DNA of 64,000 bases from Dermacentor variabilis. Taxonomy: Eukaryota; Arthropoda; Arachnida; Ixodida; Ixodidae. The stretch covers positions 51,138,115-51,202,114 of the forward strand of contig NC_134573.1 in the NCBI RefSeq assembly GCF_050947875.1, in the 5' to 3' direction. Below the pieces are notes generated by a model, which saw only the letters and a program-made list of their open reading frames with translations, was not told where the DNA came from and did no database searches. The translations under genes and the position numbers were made by a program. Below are positions 1-10,817 of this stretch, piece after piece. Each line of letters opens with the position of its first letter. Position 1 is the stretch's first letter.

Positions 1-12
1 TTTGTGATAACC

Positions 13-258
13 CGCCGTGGTTGCTCAGTGGCTATGGTGTTGGGCTGCTGAGCACGAGGTCGCGGGATCGCATCCCGGCCACGGCGGCCGCATTTCGATG
101 GGGGCGAAATGCGAAAACACCCGTGTGCTTAGATTTAGGTGCACGTTAAAGAACCCCAGGTGGTCAAAATTTCCGGAGTCCTCCACTACGGCGTGCCTCA
201 TAATCATAAAGTGGTTTTGGCACGTAAAAACCCCAAATATTATTATAATATTATTAAA
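13..258 (+). mobile_element. tRNA-derived SINE (Ruka-like), copy 1
   Basis: The head carries RNA polymerase III-type boxes: an A-box-like TGCTCAGTGGCTATGG near 22-37 and a B-box-like GGGATCGCATCCC near 63-76. A unique body and an AT-rich tail (ATATTATTATAATATT) follow. The same body recurs at least five more times in the window on both strands. The SINE sits inside the reverse transcriptase frame of a minus-strand LINE: codons for D-P-K-F end at about 256 and V-I-T resumes below position 12. It therefore inserted after the LINE. Ruka is a SINE described from Rhipicephalus. Assignment to that exact family is from memory of its layout, not an alignment. Confidence 0.8.
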
Positions 259-1695
259 TTTGGGATCTTTGTTTACAGTAATTTCTTGTCCGCCCAGTAC
301 TATGCAAGGATCTGGGACCAGGCCTCTCTTTCTTGTTAAGAGAACACAATAACTTTTGTGGAGGTTGACTTTAAATCTATTGTGGTCTGCCCCTTTGGAC
401 ACCTTGTTTAAGCACTGCTGAACCTGTCTTTCGCATACTGTGAGGTTGCAGGATTTGAAGCCTATTTGTATATCCTCTACGTATACGGAATAAAAAATGG
501 CAGGTGGTAGTGAAGCACGTAGTGTGTTCATCTTAACGATAAAGAGAGTGCAGCTGAGCACGCCTCCCTGGGGTACACCAGTTTCCTGCGTGGAAGGACG
601 TGATAGTGCATTGCTGACTTTTACACGGAAGGTACGATTGGACAAATAGCTTTGACTTATTTTCAACATATTTCCACAGATGCCCATTCCCGACAAGTCT
701 CGCAAGATCCCGTAACGCCATGTTGTATCATATGCCTTCTCCATATCGAGGATTATCGAGAGGAAATACGGTTTGTGTACAAAGGCATCGCGAATGTATC
801 CTTCAATGCGCACAAGATGATCGGTTGTTGACCGCCCTTGTCTGAAGCCACACTGATAGGGATCGAGGATATTGAGTTCATGGAAGTGTATGAGTTTGTG
901 AGTAATCCTTTTATCAAAAAGCTTACACAGACAATTTGTAAGAGCTATCGGACGATAACTTGCTACCAAGGAGGGGTCTTTTCCCTGCTTCAGGACAGGA
1001 ACCCCAATCGCCTCTTTCCATGTAGATGGGAGCTATCCCACAGCCCACAGAGTGTTGAAAAGTGTAAGTAGTGTAACTTGTGTGTCAGTATATAAGTTTC
1101 TGATCATGTCATACATGACTCTGTCAGGTCTCGGTGCAGTGCTTTTGCATGTGTTCAAGGCAGCTCTCAACTCGGCAATACTAAAAGGCCGGTTATAGGG
1201 TTTATTCTGTCTGGATTTTCTAATTAGTGGCTTACATTCTTCTGTTTGTTTATATTTGAGAAAGGACTGAGAATAATGGGTTGGGCTCGACACGCTCTCA
1301 AAGTGCTCTCCAAGTGAGGTTGCCTGATCTTGCAGGGTATCGCCTTGTGTGTTTACCAAAGGGAGTGAATGTGCTTGTCGCCCTCTTATCCTAATAACCC
1401 AGTTCCAGACTTTGGCCTCATCTGTGTACGAGTTGATGCCCGATAAAAACTCCTGCCAGCTTTCTCTTCAGGCCTGTCGGCAGGTTCGCCTGCCTTCGGG
1501 CTTTACTTTTTCAAAGTTGATAAGATTCTCTGCAGTGGGAGAAGCGCATAGCAACCCCCCCGCTTTGTTCTGTTTCTTACGGGCGATCTTACATTCGTCG
1601 TTCCACCGCGGGACACGTCGTTTACATGGCAAGCCACTTACTTCAGATATGCATTTAGATGCGGCATCTATAATGCAGGCTGTAAAATACTGCAC
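256..1695 (-). pseudogene. LINE reverse transcriptase, broken frames
   Basis: Three frames carry successive parts of one ORF2. 1468-1695 is the linker after the endonuclease (V-P-R-W-N-D-E-C). 1033-1359 is the start of RT (F-S-I-A-E-L-R-A-A-L). 256-969 is the RT core (Y-R-P-I-A-L-T-N-C at the start, G-F-R-Q-G-R-S-T, the D-M-E-K-A-Y-D block, G-V-P-Q-G-G-V-L-S). The catalytic box normally Y-A-D-D reads Y-V-E-D here, so the copy is dead even apart from its frameshifts. The last 75 or so residues of the open frame below position 256 are translated SINE, not RT. Confidence 0.85.
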
Positions 1696-2514
1696 AGCAG
1701 CATCAATTTCTTAAGAAGACATTTCATCCCATGAGATACTAGTGAGATTTCGAAATTTCTCCTAGTCGGCTATATCAACGTTGTGCCTAGGAGCCTGTGG
1801 TGGTTATTCGTTTTCTTTTGATATTCTTAGCAGTATGGGGTAGTGGTCGCTCCCGTAAGAATTGCTGGTAACTTCAAATTCAAGTTCAGGCAGTATAAAC
1901 AGCGAAACTATGCTGAGGTCAATTGAAGAAAATGTTCTGTTTGCAAGAGATTAATTTGTGGGTTCTTTCTTATTGAGAAGGCACGCTCCCGAAGAAAAAA
2001 GGAACTGTTCAACGAGACGACCTCGCGCATCAATACGAGTCTCCCCACAAGCTGCTGTGTGCATTGAGATCGCCAAGAACAACATATGGTTCTGGCAATT
2101 CATCAATGAACGACTGAAATTCTGGTTTGTTTAATTTGTAATGTGGGTGTATGTAAAGCGAACAAGTAGTGATGAGTTTGTTTAGCAGGACAACTCGAAC
2201 CGCCACTGCTTTGAGGGCCGTTCGTAGCTGTAAACGTTGACACGCTATGCTTTTTTGAATTACAATGGCGACACCGCCCGATTATGCGATAGCATCATGG
2301 CGATCTTTGCGAAAAGTAACGTACTGTCGAAGAAAGTTTGTGTGTTTTCGTTTTAAGTGTTTCCTGTAAACATAGCACTTTTGGATTGTGATCGTTGATC
2401 AGTTCTTGTACATCATCAATGTTTCTAAGGAGACCTATAACGGTCCATTGAATAATTTTTGTATCCATATTGGAAGTAAATAGGTGCTGTGTGTGCGGAA
2501 ACGGAAGTGATGCA

Positions 2515-3642
2515 TTAGATTACAGGGCTCTTTCGAGGTCCTGTAACCGGGGTTTTGCCTTTTGTGGAGCATTTGAGGGAGCCTTGCCGCTCCTTAGGCG
2601 CTTGGTGTGCCGTGAGGATAGGTGTTGTGTCCATTGCCTTTTGTGAGCGAGAAGTTTTTCGAGAGAGTCTCGCCTCGGAAGGCAAGACCCCTGCGCCCAC
2701 CAGCCCGGAGGTCGATGGGGCTCCCAGTGGTATTTGGCTGCGCCGGCTGCTGGCAGCGCTGGAAGGCGCCGGGGAGGTTGACGCAGCCTCGGCTGCGCCC
2801 ACCTTCGAGGCCGCTGTCGGTCCTGCGGGATCGCTGCGTGTAGCGCAGGTTGCCGCAGATAACTCTTGTGGGGCCGGCCTGTTTGCTGGTTGGATGGAGT
2901 AGGCTTGCCTACTTCCACCCTGGGGGCAGGGTGGAAGTAGTGCAGCGAGCCAAAGCTCGCTGCACGCGGGCAGGGCAGTTGGCAATGGCCGCTGCGACGC
3001 TGCCCCCCGACGCGCCGCATCAGCATAAGGTGTGCTGTGGAAAGGTGAGCACCTCTTGCGGGCTTCCTTAAACGAAATGTTTTCTTTGACTTTGAGGGTG
3101 ATTATTTCTGTTTCTTTCTTCCAGTTTGGATAGGAGCGTGAGTAGGCTGGATGGTCACCACTGCAGTTCACACAGTGAGGTGTGCCACTGCAGTTGTCTG
3201 AGGGGTGGCCCTGTATTCCACACTTTGCACAAGTTATTTGACCACGGCAGCTCTGCGCGCCATGGCCGAACCTCTGACATTTGGAACACCGTCTAGGGTT
3301 GGGGAAATATGGTCGCACATTTAACCTGATGTATCCTGTTTCGATGGTTTCTGGCAGTACGTTGGATGCAAATGTTAGGACAAGATGTTTAGTGGGGATT
3401 TCCTTGTTGTCTCGACTAAGTACAATACGTCTTACATCAGTGACATTTTGTTCTTTCGAACCTTCCAGGAGTTCAGTTTCTGTCAAGTCTAGCAGGTCTG
3501 CCTCTGACACGACTCCCCGTGAGCTATTCATTGTTCGGTGTTGTGTAACAGAAATTGGTATGTTACCAAATGTCACGAGACTGCCAAGCTTCTCGTACTG
3601 ATGTTTTTGAGGGATCTCAAGGAGAAGGTCCCCGCTAGCCAT
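2515..3642 (-). CDS. LINE ORF1, gag-like zinc-knuckle protein
   Basis: An uninterrupted 375-codon frame. Residues 119-132 and 138-151 are two perfect CCHC knuckles (C-x2-C-x4-H-x4-C). A third starts at residue 157 (C-V-N-C-S-G-D-H) but its final cysteine is replaced (S-R-S-Y-P). The C-terminal half is rich in Ala, Pro and Ser with no recognisable fold. In I- and Jockey-type LINEs this protein binds element RNA. The true N-terminus probably lies further upstream: a second frame (3693-3932, containing R-I-R-E-T-Y-P-K-Y-N) looks like the displaced start of the same protein, so one frameshift near 3650-3690 separates them. Not a host gene. Confidence 0.8.
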   Translation of the reverse strand: MASGDLLLEIPQKHQYEKLGSLVTFGNIPISVTQHRTMNSSRGVVSEADLLDLTETELLEGSKEQNVTDVRRIVLSRDNKEIPTKHLVLTFASNVLPETIETGYIRLNVRPYFPNPRRCSKCQRFGHGAQSCRGQITCAKCGIQGHPSDNCSGTPHCVNCSGDHPAYSRSYPNWKKETEIITLKVKENISFKEARKRCSPFHSTPYADAARRGAASQRPLPTALPACSELWLAALLPPCPQGGSRQAYSIQPANRPAPQELSAATCATRSDPAGPTAASKVGAAEAASTSPAPSSAASSRRSQIPLGAPSTSGLVGAGVLPSEARLSRKTSRSQKAMDTTPILTAHQAPKERQGSLKCSTKGKTPVTGPRKSPVI

Positions 3643-3949
3643 TTTCGTTACTTTATAACCTGATCATATGGCTTCGGTTAAAGATATTGAATTTATGAAA
3701 GGGGAATAAATCTGGCCTGTTTTTCGGAGTTCTCGCTGTGCACAATGTTGTATTTCGGATATGTTTCTCTTATTCTATTGAAGCATGTGGTTTGGTCATC
3801 GGTGCGTCCCCTCTTTTGAGGGTGACGATCAAGTATGCGAGGAAATGCGGGTGTTCCCGTAGTACTTTCTTTTCTTTTCGACGGCACTGGCGGCCACCCA
3901 CCACGGAGCCCAACTAAGGGACGCTGCAGCACTTAACGGGTAAGGCTGC

Positions 3950-4420
3950 TGGCGCCAACCGTACATTGCCACTATAAACTAATATATTACACCCAAGGGA
4001 GGGCACATACACAAGGTTAACCCTAGCCGCCTAGGAAAATTAGGAAGTGACGGAAGAAAAGAGATGAAAGGACAGTAAAAGAAAGAAGATAGGAAAGAAA
4101 AAGGTTGAAGAGGTGGACAGGAAAAGGCGACTGCCGATTTCCCCCGGGTGGGTCAGTCCGGGGGTGCCGTCTACATGAAGCAGAGGCCAAAGAGGTGTGT
4201 TGCCTCCGCCGGGGGGCCTTAAAGGTCCGAACACCCGGCATCGGCTCAACCCCTAGGATCCCCCTTTCCCCGGACACGGCTAAGCCGCGCGCGGCTACAC
4301 GCGGGAGGGTCCAACCCTCGTGTGCTTGGGTACGTGGTGTCGCAACACACCAAACGCCTGCTGCCGCAGACGCCCCTGGGGGGATCGAATGCGAGCGCTG
4401 TTGATTTGTTTCTGCGTGTA
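3950..4420 (-). other. LINE 5' UTR, GC-rich
   Basis: Lies immediately upstream (minus strand) of the zinc-knuckle ORF1, with strong GC-rich blocks at 4140-4390 and a pyrimidine-rich stretch (minus strand) at 4040-4105. No coding potential on either strand that I can recognise. Its position and the lack of any other element suggest it is the LINE's 5' UTR and internal promoter region. The exact 5' end is uncertain, near 4400-4420. Confidence 0.55.
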
Positions 4421-5170
4421 GTGGTTAAGAGAACGAGTTTAAGGTAGGAGAAAAAAAGAAAGGAAAATTACTGAAGCATTATTGCAGCGCCATGATTTTA
4501 AAGCGCACCTGCGGTAGAGAAACGGAAGGATATATAAACGTGTGTAGCCATGGTACGCACGCAAACAACTGCCTTAGAAATTTAAAGACTTGAGAAAAAG
4601 TTTCCTTAACCACCGATAACATGGCAATCAGCACTCAAATACGACGAGAGAAATTATTGAGACATGGAAAATTCCCTTGAACTAAGCATGGTTTGCGAGA
4701 GAAATGCTTTAAGTAATGAGCAGTGTAAGCAGTGAACAGTAAGTAATGAGCAGTAAAGGGCAGTTAAAGATATGCCTTCATTTTTTTCAGACTGCCCGAT
4801 TTTTCGGATGTTTTTGCGGCACCTAGGGAGTCTGAAAAATCGGACGCTGACTGTACAACTGACCAAGCGGATGCTTCAAATGATCTATGGGGTGAAAGCG
4901 TGACAGAAGGAGAATGACAACAGAAAGAACCGACGCAGTGAGGAATTAACGGGAAGCGTGCCGCCGCCTCTTTGAAGGATCTCGAGCTAAAAAGAAGTGT
5001 TGGCTGACGCCGAGATGCAGGTGTCCCTCATCCAAACCAAAATAAACTCTTTAAAGCACTGAAACCCAACACTGAGATGTTGTGTACGGGCTGAGAGTAC
5101 GTCAGGACAGATGAGGTTGACTTTTCCGCTGCTGAGAGGATCTTAGTAGTGACAAAGTTCAGGCCTCATA
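4421..5170. other. no recognisable gene
   Basis: No supported coding region. It holds short imperfect direct repeats built on AGTAATGAGCAGT (4715-4760) and a loose inverted pair around CCGATTTTTCGGA at 4796-4845. Nothing else is recognised. Confidence 0.5.
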
Positions 5171-5174
5171 CCGA

Positions 5175-5775
5175 TGAGCTTGCTATCAGTTGATAGAAAT
5201 TGCTGTTATTTAAAATATTTACCGATGTATGTTTATTTTTATTTATTTACTTTACTACCCAAATACCCACAGTGCCTTCACAGGCATTTACGTGGGGGAG
5301 GATACACACACAAGAAAGATAAAGAAATACATAGAGTGTCAGTCATACAACTAATAAAAATAACCACTAATCACAATCAGTCACAAAATACCGCTATCAT
5401 TGGCACAAACTTAAACGCGGTTATGCTAATATAGAAAAGAAGACATCATTAGACATAGCAGAGGCAATGTCTGAGGGCAACTGGTTCCATTCGTGTATTG
5501 TTCTAGGAAAGAAACACAATCGAATTAAATCAGCTTTGCATGCGATTTCCTGTACCTTGAACTTGTGATCGGTTCTGTCTGAGACATAGTGAGGTGCAAG
5601 CAAATATTTTGTATTTTCAATCCCGACGCGACCATGGCAAATAGCATGAAAGAATCTCAATCGCAACTTACGCACCTCCTTTTCATTCGTATTTGAAAAT
5701 GTTCGACTCAATTTGGAATGGGTTCTAACATTTTTTTCGCTGCGCATTTTACTAACACCTTCCTCTGTTTTCATT
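5175..5775 (-). pseudogene. CR1-type LINE, 3' end fragment
   Basis: The minus frame 5421-5774 shows the C-terminal signature of CR1-superfamily RT proteins: an R-L-R-F-F-H block, then F-F-P-R-T-I-H-E-W-N-Q-L-P-S-D-I near the end. The rest (5175-5420) reads as AT-rich 3' UTR. The RT core is absent, so this is a 5'-truncated insertion. No flanking duplication was identified. Confidence 0.75.
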
Positions 5776-6012
5776 TTAAATAAAATAGGTACTACTTGCT
5801 ATTATCCAAACCCTCTTAAAACATTTTCTTTTGTTTCAGCATATTTACTAGAGAGTGAAAGCTTCGGGCAACATGGTGTTCCAGCCTGTCTTAACATTAA
5901 ACAAAGTTCTGGTTCATTCAGGGAACTTTGCAAAAGTACTTAGGGAAAACCTGGAAAACTCAGGGAATTCGGAAATGTCAACTTGGTAGACACCCTGGTT
6001 TATATAATTGGT

Positions 6013-6278
<266 letters not shown>

Positions 6279-9200
6279 TCACCACGATACGAAGAATAGA
6301 TTGGGCTGTCTTTAAATCCCAGATTGAGGACGCTTGTCACAATTGCCTCTCTTGTGGACTTCAACAAGCTATTAAGAAAACGGCACAGACGGCCACGCGC
6401 ACACTTACGTGTTCTCCAAGGTATTCTGAATTCGACCTGGAATTGGAGCGGCTTCGTGCGATTCGCCGTCGTGCCGAAAGGAGATATCGACGCACTAAGT
6501 CAATTCAGGATCTCAGAACAGCCAGGCGAATGCAAAAGAAGGTACAACGGCGCATGGATAAACTAGAGGCTCAGCGTTGGTCGAAATTTTGTGCGTCGCT
6601 AGATCCCCGCAAACCGCTATCTCAAATATGGAGAACTGTGCGAGGTCTACATTCTGTTCCGGAACAGCGTTTCCCGTTTAAGGCCCTAGCACTATTCCAG
6701 CGCCGACAAGACATTGATGTGGCGGAAGACTTCTGTGCTATGATTGCGGGCCCGCCAACTCGCACAGGTTCGCTTACATTGAACCGTATTCCAGATTCAC
6801 GCGATTCACGCATGGATCTGCCTTTCACGACGCAAGAGCTTGACGCGGCGCTTGCCCTCTGTAATCGGTCGTCGTCGCCTGGTCCGGATGACATATCTTA
6901 CCGCATGCTATGTCACCTTGGTGAACGGGCACGAAGTGCACTCCTTCATATCTATAACGAGTCCTGGCAAGAGGGCAAAGTTCCTCAAGATTGGAAGCTC
7001 AGCCGCCTGGTACCGCTTCTTAAGCCTGGCAAGTCTCCCTTAGAGATTACTTCAAAGCGACCGATTGCGCTGGTAAGTTGCGTTGGGAAGGTAATGGAGC
7101 GAATGATCCTCGCCAGACTTGAGTGGTATCTTGAACATTACAATATCTACCCGGACGCCATGGCTGGTTTTCGACGTCACCGATGTTCTATCGACAACGT
7201 TATCGATCTGGTAACCTATGTTCAACACCAAAAGACGTGTAAGAGGTTATCTGTCGCAATGTTCTTAGATATAAAGGGAGCCTACGACAACGTTCTTCAT
7301 GACGCCATACTTGAAGCATTGGAATCGGTGGGCCTAGGCGGTCCATTATATCGTTGGACTCGCAGTTATTTACATAGGCGGTCTCTATTTCTTAACACTG
7401 AAGCTGGCCCAACCTCGGAATATTATACGAACCATGGAGTTCCACAAGGTGGTGTCTTGAGTCCAACGCTTTTCAACCTTGTACTCATTGGTCTCGTGGA
7501 ACGACTTCCGAACACAGTTAAAATTTCAATGTATGCCGATGACATCTGCGTGTGGGCATCTGGTGTGACACGGCCGCAAGTACGCGCCAGGCTTCAAAAA
7601 GCTGCCACGTCAACATCGGCCTACTTAAATGAACAAGGCCTCAAGATCTCGCCAGAAAAATGCGCATTGGTCGCGTTTAGCCGGAAGCCAATGAGATCAT
7701 ACGATGTCTCTATCGACGGTCAAAACATTCCTTATGTCAGGACGCACCAATTCTTAGGAGTAATCATTGATCGCGACCTCTGCTGGAGTCCTCATGTGGC
7801 CTACCTAAAGAAGCGCCTGATGGATATCTCTAATGTGTTTAAGTTTCTTGGAGGAAATGTCTGGGGTACTTCAGTACATGCAATGATGCAACTGTACAGG
7901 ACGCTCTTTCTTGGGTATTTGCGATACAGCTTGCCTGTGCTGACCAACACCTGCAGAAGTAATATCCGTACACTCGAAAGCGTCCAGGCCCCGGCGCTAA
8001 GAGTGTGTCTTGGATTGCCGCGGTGTTCGTCAACGGCTGAAACCATTGCGATTGCACACGATTTCTCAGCCAAGACCCATACAGTCATGGAAGCACTCAG
8101 AGCACACGTAAGACACCTTGCTCGAGCCCCTGCCCATCATCTAGCCTCACTGCCAGAGGATCGACCACGAGCTTCCTTTTGTGAAACTGTCCTGCCCTAT
8201 CGTGCATACCTTCCATCAGGTTATACAGCTCCAGCGAAAGTACCGTTTCCACCATGGTGCTTGGCTCAAGCAAAGGTTCGACTTATCGTACCAGGCATAC
8301 GAACAAAAGCCAAACTCTCGTCTCCAGCACTCAAGCAGCTTTCACTGCTCTTGCTGTACGAGACGTACAACGATCATCATAATCTGTATACTGACGCTTC
8401 AACCACGGTGAATGGGTCTGCAGGATCGGTGATCTTTCCTGCAAAACCTTCCACCATAAAGATTCGACTCTCTCACCAGACTACATCGACTGCCGCGGAG
8501 CTTGCTGCTATTCGTTGTGCACTTCGTGTAATTTCTGAAGAACTACCCAAGAAATGGAGCGTGTTCACTGACTCCAAGGCTGCACTTCATTGTTTGGTTT
8601 CTGCCTTACGCCGAGGACTCCACGAACAACTAGTTCTAGAAATCAGACTGCTGCTTCACCACCTCGTCGAGCAAGGACACGACATCACGTTGCAGTGGAT
8701 TCCAAGCCACTGTGGCATAATGGGCAATGAACTTGCCGACACAGCAGCACGATCTGCACATGAGGAGGGCTTGCAAGACTCCATTCCATTCTCAAGAACA
8801 GACGCTGCAACGAAAATTCGTGTGCTTGCAAATGAATCCATCAAAACTTTATGGAGCACACCAAGCTTACAGCATACACGTCTACACCGACTGGACCCAT
8901 CCCTTCGACTTCGACCCCCATCTGGAGTCTCTCGACTAGAAACAGCAGTACTTTTACGACTGTGGCTTGGTGTCGCCTACACAAGATCCTTCGCCTTCCG
9001 AGTCGGTATGAACGACAGCGCGGCTTGCAGACACTGCGGCGGCGAGGAGACCATCGAACACGTGCTCTGCCACTATCCTCAATACAGCGCGCACCGGCTG
9101 TCACTAGCGACCACGTTGGCACGCCTTGACGACAGGCCACTTTCAGAACAGTCAGTTTTGGAATGCCGACGTGAACTGTCGTCGCAGCAAAAGTCGGTCA

Positions 9201-9412
9201 AGGCTTTGTTGACTTTTCTACGTGACAGTGGCCTATTAGAAAGACTATAAGGACCCCATTTCATCCCTTTTCATATTTTTTTTCTCACCCTTTTATTTTT
9301 GTCACGCTTTTCTTTCCGTCTTTACTTCCCCTTTCCCTTCCCCTAGTGCAGGGTAGCAAACCGGAGGTTTTAAGTCTGGTTAACCTCCCTGCCTTTCTCT
9401 CTCTCCCATAAT
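6279..9412 (+). mobile_element. RNase H-bearing LINE (I-superfamily), 5'-truncated
   Basis: A plus-strand non-LTR retrotransposon that begins abruptly at the microsatellite, in the linker between endonuclease and RT. The endonuclease and ORF1 are missing. The RT, RNase H and C-terminal zinc motif are in one open frame that ends at 9250. A 3' UTR of roughly 160 bp follows, with T-rich blocks and the distinctive GTGCAGGGTAGCAAACCGG near 9346. A decayed minus-strand relative with the same C-terminus and 3' UTR lies at 22.8-23.9 kb, which helps fix the 3' end, although the exact boundary is uncertain. Confidence 0.88.
6290..9250 (+). CDS. LINE ORF2: RT, RNase H, zinc motif
   Basis: An intact frame of nearly 1000 codons once the microsatellite-derived start is removed. 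A basic linker (6300-6620, rich in R-R-x-E-R-R) comes first, then the RT0 block S-S-P-G-P-D-D-I (about 6872), R-P-I-A-L-V-S-C (7059), F-L-D-I-K-G-A-Y-D (7262), [11 protein letters not shown] (7433) and the catalytic Y-A-D-D-I (about 7532), so the active site is complete. RNase H runs about 8380-8760, with [21 protein letters not shown] and [15 protein letters not shown] all intact. A C-x2-C-H-C type motif ([15 protein letters not shown]) sits near 9026-9070. There is no natural start codon because the 5' part is lost. The lack of stops suggests a young insertion. Confidence 0.9.
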   Translation, partial: RRIDWAVFKSQIEDACHNCLSCGLQQAIKKTAQTATRTLTCSPRYSEFDLELERLRAIRRRAERRYRRTKSIQDLRTARRMQKKVQRRMDKLEAQRWSKFCASLDPRKPLSQIWRTVRGLHSVPEQRFPFKALALFQRRQDIDVAEDFCAMIAGPPTRTGSLTLNRIPDSRDSRMDLPFTTQELDAALALCNRSSSPGPDDISYRMLCHLGERARSALLHIYNESWQEGKVPQDWKLSRLVPLLKPGKSPLEITSKRPIALVSCVGKVMERMILARLEWYLEHYNIYPDAMAGFRRHRCSIDNVIDLVTYVQHQKTCKRLSVAMFLDIKGAYDNVLHDAILEALESVGLGGPLYRWTRSYLHRRSLFLNTEAGPTSEYYTNHGVPQGGVLSPTLFNLVLIGLVERLPNTVKISMYADDICVWASGVTRPQVRARLQKAATSTSAYLNEQGLKISPEKCALVAFSRKPMRSYDVSIDGQNIPYVRTHQFLGVIIDRDLCWSPHVAYLKKRLMDISNVFKFLGGNVWGTSVHAMMQLYRTLFLGYLRYSLPVLTNTCRSNIRTLESVQAPALRVCLGLPRCSSTAETIAIAHDFSAKTHTVMEALRAHVRHLARAPAHHLASLPEDRPRASFCETVLPYRAYLPSGYTAPAKVPFPPWCLAQAKVRLIVPGIRTKAKLSSPALKQLSLLLLYETYNDHHNLYTDASTTVNGSAGSVIFPAKPSTIKIRLSHQTTSTAAELAAIRCALRVISEELPKKWSVFTDSKAALHCLVSALRRGLHEQLVLEIRLLLHHLVEQGHDITLQWIPSHCGIMGNELADTAARSAHEEGLQDSIPFSRTDAATKIRVLANESIKTLWSTPSLQHTRLHRLDPSLRLRPPSGVSRLETAVLLRLWLGVAYTRSFAFRVGMNDSAACRHCGGEETIEHVLCHYPQYSAHRLSLATTLARLDDRPLSEQSVLECRRELSSQQKSVKALLTFLRDSGLLERL

Positions 9413-10275
9413 TGCATCTCTCGCTCCCATAATTGGTCGCGCAATAAAGGTTAGGAGGGAACATTACGTCGCGCAGCCAGACATGGCAAGAGAATGCTCC
9501 ATGCAGCCAGCACCTTTGATTAGAGGCGAACACGTCACCTCTTGCGTCGAAGTCACAGAGCAGGAAACGGGATTTGCTGAGACGTTTGGTTCCCAGTTGC
9601 TATAGATGCCAGCAGTTTTTAGCTAACCAGCCGTGGCTCCACCTGCAGAGCGGGAACACTAGACAGTTTTAGCTTAGAGTTTACGTACGCATTGGGTACG
9701 TAAAGGAGCAGAGTCGTACCCACTGCGCATGCTCCGAACGTTATTGGCTTTCTGTGTATTATGTGCGATGTGGTAACGTACGTTATTTTGCGAGTTTAAC
9801 GCTCGTAATCTTTACGGACGCTACGAAATAGCGTTGTCGAACATGGCGCACCCATGGCTCCCGCTTCAGGGTGAATTCTGGTGATGGCTATGCTCTCACT
9901 CGCGTATATATTTAGTGGGGTTATAGTTATAGTAATAGTGGCAATAGTTAGTGGCGCTGATCGCCACTAACTATTGTAATGAGCTTTCGCTTTCTCCAAA
10001 CTCACCTGAAAAGGGCACATGAGCACAAAAGTTATGAGCACCTAACGCATCCATTTTCTATTATGACTATTTGTGACACGCCGCCATTCATAAATCATCA
10101 TCAGACTCTGAGCACCAGTTGCCCTTTGTCGGCGTTGTCGGCGCCGTCAGGATCGCTAAACACTACAGCGTGCACACTGAGGTACTGCCGCTGATCGAGT
10201 TCAGTCAAGAAGTGGACGTTGAATCTCGACCGTGCTTGTGCGAAATAATGTGGCAGTGTCCGCTCAGAAGCGTCT
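9413..10275. other. no recognisable gene
   Basis: No coding region is supported. The stretch contains the 15-bp palindrome at 9942-9976 and several short repeats of TTACGTACG type at 9680-9800. Nothing else is recognised. Confidence 0.5.
9942..9976. repeat. perfect 15-bp inverted repeat, 5-nt loop
   Basis: CAATAGTTAGTGGCG is followed by CTGAT and then its exact reverse complement. It is not followed by a T-run, so it is not a classical terminator. It may be an end of a small foldback element, but no partner copy was seen. Confidence 0.85.
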
Positions 10276-10817
10276 TTTCAATTTCAATTCAATTTATTTC
10301 CAGAATTACAAGTGTTCTGGTGGATACCAAAGGCTAAAAGCTGTTAGAAAACAGCTTCACTAGGCCGATGGTCCATTACAAGGCATACATGGTGGTTGCA
10401 TCAAAATTGTAACATTGTTAGACACTCAGAATAAAATCACTTACATAAATGCACAATAACAAGACCGAAAATAATATAAAGACTAAGAGAAAAAACATAA
10501 TTGATACATCAGAAAAATGGAAGTATGTGTGTAAGGGTTACTAACAAACTAATACAAGTCGCTCTGATATAAAGAGTAGATAATACAGACTAATAAAAAA
10601 AACATTCGATACACCAGAAGATAGAAATACATGTGTATGGGTTACGAAATCAGTAACACGTACAGTTGTCACAGAAAGAACGATAAACAATCACTGATCA
10701 CATGTTTACAAAATGCATTCGCAGTTCCTTCGATGAAGAGGTATAAGTACCTTTGTATTTATTTAAAATATGTGGTAGGTTATGTTTTAATGACTGTAGG
10801 CTATATTTATTACGAAA

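Larger units (their letters stand above)
1..4420 (-). mobile_element. I/Jockey-like LINE, 5' end present, decayed
   Basis: A minus-strand non-LTR retrotransposon that runs off the left edge. Reading right to left: a GC-rich 5' UTR (about 4420-3950), ORF1 with zinc knuckles (3932-2515), a badly decayed endonuclease stretch (about 2470-1700), and a reverse transcriptase broken into several frames (1695-256) into which SINE copy 1 is inserted. The RT part has the usual order of blocks but many stops. The left end of the element lies outside the window. Clade placement rests on the three-knuckle ORF1 and the RT style and could be I or Jockey. Confidence 0.8.

Noticed and set aside
25..255. C-terminal 75 residues of the minus RT frame
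   Set aside because: Translated SINE sequence, not RT.
2555..3071. Several plus-strand frames of 70-115 codons
   Set aside because: GC-rich antisense shadows of the LINE ORF1.
5160..5200. CCGATGAG...GAAAT resembling a hammerhead ribozyme core
   Set aside because: The required CTGATGA is not present and no closing stems could be drawn.
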